NCBI RefSeq assembly: GCF_000503775.1
Contig: NZ_KI629785.1
Span: 682,001 to 746,000, forward strand
Origin: Brevibacillus panacihumi W25
Lineage (GTDB): Bacteria; Bacillota; Bacilli; Brevibacillales; Brevibacillaceae
Reading direction: 5' to 3'
Length of the DNA stretch: 64,000 bases
The notes under the pieces were generated by a model that was not told where the DNA came from, made no database searches, and saw only the letters and a list, made by a program, of their open reading frames with translations. The position numbers were made by a program, and so were the translations under genes. Below, one piece after another: positions 60,070 to 64,000 of the stretch. Each line of letters begins with the position of its first letter. The stretch's first letter is position 1.

Positions 60070-61030
60070 CCGGTTTCATATAATCGAGTAGGAGGGGGTG
60101 ACTAACCCCCGTCCTCTCACACCACCGTACGTACCGTTCGGTATACGGCGGTTCATTTAGGTATGACGCAAATAGGTGTATCTGTCTGACAAACTCTTCA
60201 AACCTTGATTACGCCAGTAAGCATTATTCAATGCTCGGTGAAGAATTGGACTACATGCAATTCGCCATTGTTTCTTTCGTGAATTGCCCCATTCATAGGC
60301 TTTTTCCTTGGGAACTCCTAAGGAGATAAGCCTTTTTACTTTTGTTTTCGGGCGCTTCCACTCTTTCCAGAGACACATTCGGAGTCTTCTTCGAATCCAT
60401 TCGTCAAGATGGCTGAACACCGAAGGGGTATCAGCCAAGGCAAAATAGCCACACCAACCTGTAAGGTACTCATTGAGATCGTCAATTCTGTATTCCATTG
60501 GGAGTGGTTTAGTGCGGGAGGTGATCTCCCGAATCCTCTGTTTTGCTCGCTTCAGACTATCGTTCGCTATTCGAATCTTGGGCGATTTGTTCACCGTGAA
60601 ACTGAAACCAAGAAATTTACGATTCCATGGGCGATCAACGGCGCTTTTCTTCATGTTGACTTTTAGCTTGAGCTTTCTCTCAATGAACGTGGTCACGGAA
60701 TCCATCACGCGGATTCCTGCCTTCTTTGACTTCACATAGATGTTGCAGTCATCTGCGTAGCGAAGGAATCGAAGCCCCCGCTTTTCCAGTTCCTTGTCGA
60801 GTTCGTGCAACATGATATTGGATAAGAGCGGACTCAACGGGCCACCTTGCGGCACCCCTTGATCGCTTTCAATTTCCATACCATTAACCATAATCCCTGA
60901 TTCGAGATAGCGTCGGATGAGGGTTAGGATAGTTCTGTCTTTGACATGTTTTGCGATAAGCCCCATAAGTTTATCGTGGTTTACCTTATCGAAGAACTTC
61001 TCAAGATCCATGTCTACGACTCAACGGTAT

Positions 61031-61066
61031 TGGATTGTCAACACCAAACTAGACAGATTTCTTAAG
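61031..61066. repeat. IS3 element terminal inverted repeat (orfB side)
   Basis: Begins TGGATTGTCAACACC; aligns with the other end without gaps, about 70 percent identical over 36 bases. The orfB stop codon (61049-61051) lies inside it. Confidence 0.85.
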
Positions 61067-61885
61067 TGCCTGCTTTTTGTAAATCTTCGGACTAAGATAG
61101 CCCAGTGTGGAGTGGATTCTGGTTTCATTAAACCATTTCACATATTGATCTAGCTCTCTCTTTAGCTGCTCTAGTGACTCAAACTGTCGATTCCGAACAA
61201 ACTCTGCTTTGATCAGCTTGAAAGTGGCTTCGGCAACAGCATTGTCATAGGGACAGCCTTTCATGCTCAAAGAACGTTTAATGTCGAACGTATTGATCAC
61301 CTCGTCTATGGTGTGGTTTTTAAACTCACTGCCTCGGTCCGTATGAAAAAGCTGGATCTGGTGCAGATTTCCCTTTACGCTTGCAAAAGCTTGATAAACA
61401 AGGGCAGCGTCTTTGAATTTTCCACAACTATGTCCGATTATTTCCCGATTGAATAAGTCAATGAGCAGGCAGATGTAGTGCCATTTCTTTGCAACCCGAA
61501 CATAAGTCAAGTCACTCACAACAGCTTGCAGAGGCTCCACTTTTGTAAATTCACGATTCAGTTCGTTCTGGATCGGCGATTGATTACATGACGATGGATA
61601 CGGCTTATATTGAGCAACCGTGTAGACTGATACAAGGCCATGTTTCTTCATCAAACGACCAATGCGACGTCTTGAAACGATTTTTCCCTGTTTTTGTAAC
61701 TCTACTTTGATTTTTCTCGCTCCATAGACGCGCTGATTCTCTTCAAAAATGCGAATGACCGCTTGTTCCACTTCATCATCCGTAGATGGTTGTTTCTTAC
61801 TCTCATAATAGTAAGAACTCCGATTTACGTTAAGGATTTCGCACATAGCCGATACAGGGTATTTGTGCGTGTTTTGGCGGATCAC
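61049..61885 (-). CDS. IS3-family transposase OrfB (DDE integrase domain)
   Basis: 278 residues from a GTG. N-terminal HTH_21-like region (RVYGARKIKVELQKQGKIVSRRRIGRLMKKHGL), then the retroviral-type integrase core with Asp in VVSDLTYV, Asp in LFHTDRGSEF and Glu in NAVAEATFKLIKAE, the D-D-35-E triad, and a C-terminal NETRIHSTLGYLSP block. It starts 2 bases after the orfA stop in the -1 frame. The frame is open upstream into orfA, so an OrfAB fusion by -1 frameshift at the CGAAAATAG stretch is possible. Confidence 0.93.
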   Translation of the reverse strand: MIRQNTHKYPVSAMCEILNVNRSSYYYESKKQPSTDDEVEQAVIRIFEENQRVYGARKIKVELQKQGKIVSRRRIGRLMKKHGLVSVYTVAQYKPYPSSCNQSPIQNELNREFTKVEPLQAVVSDLTYVRVAKKWHYICLLIDLFNREIIGHSCGKFKDAALVYQAFASVKGNLHQIQLFHTDRGSEFKNHTIDEVINTFDIKRSLSMKGCPYDNAVAEATFKLIKAEFVRNRQFESLEQLKRELDQYVKWFNETRIHSTLGYLSPKIYKKQALKKSV

Positions 61886-61887
61886 TG

Positions 61888-62175
61888 CTATTTTCGTCCG
61901 AAGATCAGCGCTGCTTGCTTTAAAATATCATTCTCCATCTTTAGCCGTTGATTTTCCTTGCGAAGTTGAAGGAGTTCATTCTGTTCATCCGTACGATTTT
62001 CGCTTTCTTTGAAAGAACCAGTTGTTTTGCTCTGTTTTACCCATCGATCAAATGCAGATGCACTCAGGTCATACTCTCTCAAAATATCTGCACGTGGTTT
62101 GCCATTCTCATATAGTTGAACCATCTGTTGTTTAAACTCATCTGTAAATGCTCGACGCTCACGTTTACTCATCAC
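61888..62175 (-). CDS. IS3-family transposase OrfA (helix-turn-helix)
   Basis: 95 residues. HTH_Tnp_1 region (RRAFTDEFKQQMVQLYENGK, ILREYDLSASAFDRWVKQ) binds the IS ends; the C-terminal leucine zipper-like LLQLRKENQRLKMENDILKQAALIFG mediates multimerisation in the family. Intact. Confidence 0.93.
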   Translation of the reverse strand: MMSKRERRAFTDEFKQQMVQLYENGKPRADILREYDLSASAFDRWVKQSKTTGSFKESENRTDEQNELLQLRKENQRLKMENDILKQAALIFGRK

Positions 62176-62216
62176 ATTCTCTCCGTTCTAATGGATTTGT
62201 TTTTAATCTACTAGAA

Positions 62217-62252
62217 CTTAAGAGAACTGTCCAATTCAGTGTAGCCTATTCA
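62217..62252. repeat. IS3 element terminal inverted repeat (orfA side)
   Basis: On the minus strand begins TGAATAGGCTACACTG; partner of 61031-61066. The adjoining TAT at 62253-62255 is the target duplication. Confidence 0.85.
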
Positions 62253-62638
62253 TATCCTTCCTCGATGTATGTCTGTGCCTTCTTGACTGCGTCATGTCCC
62301 CGTCTCCTTGGACGGAATCCATGACTATGTTCGGAGAACATAGGATCAAATATCGGAGAAAGAACCTGTGCAATTGCTTGTTGGATGAGACGGTCGATCA
62401 CGGTAGGAATGCCTAATAGCCGAACACCACCGTTCAGTTTCGGGATTTCGACTCGTCGGACTGGCGAAGGTGCATAGGTTCCATTCTCCAATGACGCTCG
62501 TAGGGAGTCCCAGTTGGATAAGATATGTTGACGTAGGGATTTTACGGACATACCATCCACACCGTGGCTTCCTTTGTTCTTTTCTACTCGCTTTAGTGCC
62601 AACAGGAGGTTTTCCCGTGACAGCAGTTGTCCCATCAT

Positions 62639-63193
62639 AAAACCAGATATCCTTTCGCGTGAACGTTCTTTCTACTTGTGCCACTCTCTATTCCGCCCTC
62701 TTGAAGTCCCCCATGGATTCACCATTTCCTCCTTCAAGTAAGTCCATCTGGATTGTCTGCATCATCATAAAGAGTGAACGCCTAGCGTCCCGTTCTTCCT
62801 AAATGTTCGGCCCTTCCCGTTTCAAGCGTCCTCTACTCCGGTACTATGGCCTCTGCTGACTCCTGACCGTTCAGTTTCTCCTAGCGGAGAAGGTTACCAT
62901 GAGGGCATGGCGTCCCAGTCAGGTCTCCCCGGGTAAGAACGTTGTCTTTCCCTCCATCCACCTGCTTCATTTACTCCCGATAGCCTTTGGCAACATGGAC
63001 TTCGTCTTGTATGGCAGACTCATCCAGCTATCGTTAGCCTCATATGAAGTTCGTGTTCCTCAGGCCGGAGGTTTGCCGCAGACTTCCTTCAGATTCCACC
63101 TCGCGGTGGACACCCTTGTCGTAAGCTAGTGGCTACTGTTGCCTTCGCCATTCGGGACTTTCACCCTAGAGACAACGCCCATGCCGGGCACAC
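62639..63193 (-). ncRNA. Group II intron ribozyme, 5' domains
   Basis: A 555-base stretch without genes: the 5' domains of the second intron RNA. It contains AGGGTGAAAGTCCCGAATGG and GACAAGGGTGTCCACCGCG, the latter also in the first intron. The middle differs more between the two introns. Confidence 0.85.
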
Positions 63194-63202
63194 CACGGGA
63201 AA

Positions 63203-63226
63203 AAACCTCTTGGTGCCAAGAGGTTT
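63203..63226. terminator. Bidirectional terminator, target of the second intron
   Basis: AAACCTCTTGG and CCAAGAGGTTT form a perfect 11-bp stem with a 2-base centre and A/T runs on both sides. Before the intron arrived it would have lain about 20 bases behind the secreted-protein gene ending at 60069. Confidence 0.85.
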
Positions 63227-63281
63227 TTGTCGTTTATTCCATTTCAAAGGGGCACTATCCCCTGTCGTTTCCAGCCTATGA

Positions 63282-63287
63282 TATAAT
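63282..63287 (+). promoter_or_regulatory. Extended -10 promoter of the Crp/Fnr gene
   Basis: TG-A-TATAAT forms an extended -10. The inverted repeat AGGGG-N6-CCCCT (63248-63263) lies where a -35 would be and could bind a regulator. Confidence 0.55.
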
Positions 63288-63338
63288 CCTTTTTAACAAC
63301 CCTACTTTCACAATTTTCGAACAGCAGAGGTGGATACA

Positions 63339-64000
63339 TTGCTAGAGTCCATCAGAGAAGTTTATCAGGCAACCCCGTGGCTGGAGAATCTGCCCGATCA
63401 ATGGGAGCTTTTGAAGGAAGCCGGGACCCCGATAGATTGTAAAAAGGACACGATCATTTTCGAACAGGATGACGAGGCCGAGCACGTGTATCTCATCGCA
63501 AGCGGCCGGGTATGCCTGTATGCCACCACGCCAGCAGGCGAGGAGAAGGCATTAGCCTTTATCGGAAAAAACGGCTTGATCGGAGAGTACGACTCGCTTG
63601 GCAACCTGTCCCATGCCACCAGCGCCATCACGGTTTCCAAAACGGTTCTCTACAAAATCAGCACCGGCCGATTCAGGGAATTGCTGAAGCAAAACTTCCA
63701 TTTGGTGGAGCAGCTGCTTCATTTTGAAAGCCGCAAATACCGCATGCTATGCGCGCAGTCCTTGCAGCTAAGCTACAGGAAGGCTCCGCACCGGATCTGT
63801 GCCACTCTCATCCAGTTGGCGCTCAATTACGGCACGCCATTGGAGCAGGATTCGATCCAGATCGCCACGACCTTTACCCATCAGGAGATGGCGAATCTGG
63901 TCGGCACGACGAGAGTCACCGTCATCAACACCCTCAAGTGGCTGGAGCGGCACCACATTTTGGAGAAGCAAAACAAATACTATGTGATAACCGATCTTCG
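63339..64000 (+). CDS. Crp/Fnr-family transcriptional regulator, 3' end outside window
   Basis: 220 complete codons visible from a TTG at 63339 (AGAGGTGG 5 bases upstream), open to the window end. N-terminal cyclic-nucleotide-binding-type beta roll (FEQDDEAEHVYLIASGRVCLYATTPAGEEKALAFIGKNGLIGEYDSLG in short blocks), a long dimerisation helix, and a C-terminal Crp winged helix (FTHQEMANLVGTTRVTVINTLKWLERHHIL). No Cys cluster for an Fnr-type iron-sulphur centre is apparent: the visible Cys residues are scattered. The ligand is unknown. Only the last few residues appear to be missing. Confidence 0.87.
   Translation, partial: MLESIREVYQATPWLENLPDQWELLKEAGTPIDCKKDTIIFEQDDEAEHVYLIASGRVCLYATTPAGEEKALAFIGKNGLIGEYDSLGNLSHATSAITVSKTVLYKISTGRFRELLKQNFHLVEQLLHFESRKYRMLCAQSLQLSYRKAPHRICATLIQLALNYGTPLEQDSIQIATTFTHQEMANLVGTTRVTVINTLKWLERHHILEKQNKYYVITDL

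Larger units (their letters stand above)
61031..62252 (-). mobile_element. IS3-family insertion sequence (IS150-like), 1222 bp
   Basis: Ends are TG...CA, with imperfect terminal inverted repeats of about 36 bases (61031-61066 and 62217-62252) sharing GACAG and CTTAAG blocks. A direct repeat TAT on the plus strand flanks it (61028-61030 and 62253-62255). Two transposase frames (orfA, orfB) in -1 register fill the element. It looks complete and could be active. Confidence 0.92.
60157..62638 (-). pseudogene. ltrA: Group II intron maturase, split by IS3 element and a stop codon
   Basis: The N-terminal part (62246-62638) covers NKGSHGVDGM to HSHGFRPRRRGHDAVKKAQTYIEEGY; the C-terminal part (60157-61027) covers VVDMDLEKFFDKVNH, GVPQGGPLSPLLSN, LRYADDCNIYV and the maturase domain to the end. 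Removing the IS and one copy of the target duplication gives EEGY-R-stop-VVDMD: the codon that is usually Trp or Tyr there reads TGA. So the gene carries a nonsense change besides the insertion. Otherwise no frameshift is seen. Confidence 0.88.
60083..63193 (-). mobile_element. Group IIC intron carrying an IS3-family insertion
   Basis: Minus-strand 5' end GTGTGCCCGGCATGGGCG at 63193 and 3' end CCTCCTACTCGAT at 60083, 3111 bases in all. Removing the IS (1222 bases) and its 3-base duplication leaves 1886 bases, close to the 1901 of the first intron. Domain V (60120-60153) is the same as in the first intron. It is inserted 9 bases behind the stem of a bidirectional terminator. The maturase gene is broken, so mobility and splicing would need help in trans. 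Confidence 0.92.

Noticed and set aside
60157..62638. Two separate small reverse transcriptase genes
   Set aside because: They are the two halves of one maturase gene split by the IS3 element; the target duplication and motif order show this.
1..64000. tRNA, rRNA, prophage or conjugative genes
   Set aside because: None found on reading either strand; the only mobile DNA seen is the two group IIC introns and one IS3-family element.

Overview
The window looks like a chromosomal segment of a Gram-positive, spore-former-type Bacillota, most likely Brevibacillus or a close Paenibacillaceae relative. This is an inference from AAGGAGG-type ribosome binding sites, frequent GTG/TTG starts, TTGACA/TATAAT promoters, roughly half GC content and the gene families present. 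No rRNA, tRNA or CRISPR array was seen.

Region 1 (1-5464): the 3' part of dapF, a small zincin-like membrane protein, a Tat-exported P1-family peptidase, and a lone SARP-like response regulator. A group IIC intron (2483-4383) sits directly behind the terminator of the response regulator.

Region 2 (5484-27309) is the most striking part: two head-to-tail minus-strand operons. Operon A (27131 to 20225) encodes a five-part oligopeptide ABC transporter followed by a D-Ala-D-Ala carboxypeptidase (S13) with no signal peptide. Operon B (20027 to 5546) has its own consensus sigma-A promoter. It encodes an M81 metallopeptidase, an RpiR/SIS regulator, a second complete dipeptide ABC transporter, a signal-less class-A beta-lactamase-like hydrolase, an N-succinylamino acid racemase/OSBS enzyme, a GNAT acyltransferase, two tandem signal-less S12 serine hydrolases and the D-aminopeptidase DppA. 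Together they read as an import, intracellular cleavage and D-to-L conversion system for peptides containing D-amino acids (cell-wall fragments or D-residue peptide antibiotics).

Region 3 (27313-51023) is a large carboxylate-utilisation island. It holds a TctABC transporter with AroQ-like, TIM-barrel, CoA-acylating aldehyde dehydrogenase, TPP enzyme, Zn-alcohol dehydrogenase and citryl-CoA-lyase-like genes; LysR and LacI regulators; then VOC, ketopantoate-reductase-like, an orphan TctC, MaoC and a fused CoA-transferase; a divergent aroK; and a second LacI with a TRAP transporter and a second Zn-ADH. Its two main promoters carry distinct operator arrays: three 13-bp tandem repeats at 44893-44931, and three GATCGATC palindromes at 51055-51228. 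One of the palindromes also lies inside the divergent promoter of an unrecognised 12-TM-like membrane protein.

Region 4 (51313-64000) holds that membrane protein, small membrane proteins, a HAD hydrolase, a lipoprotein with a probable homopolymer frameshift, an alpha/beta hydrolase, a hutG-gltS pair with a divergent LysR, a YnfA-family protein, a secreted protein, and a second group IIC intron (60083-63193). The reverse transcriptase of that intron is split by an IS3-family element (61031-62252) with a 3-bp target duplication. The window ends inside a Crp/Fnr-type regulator.
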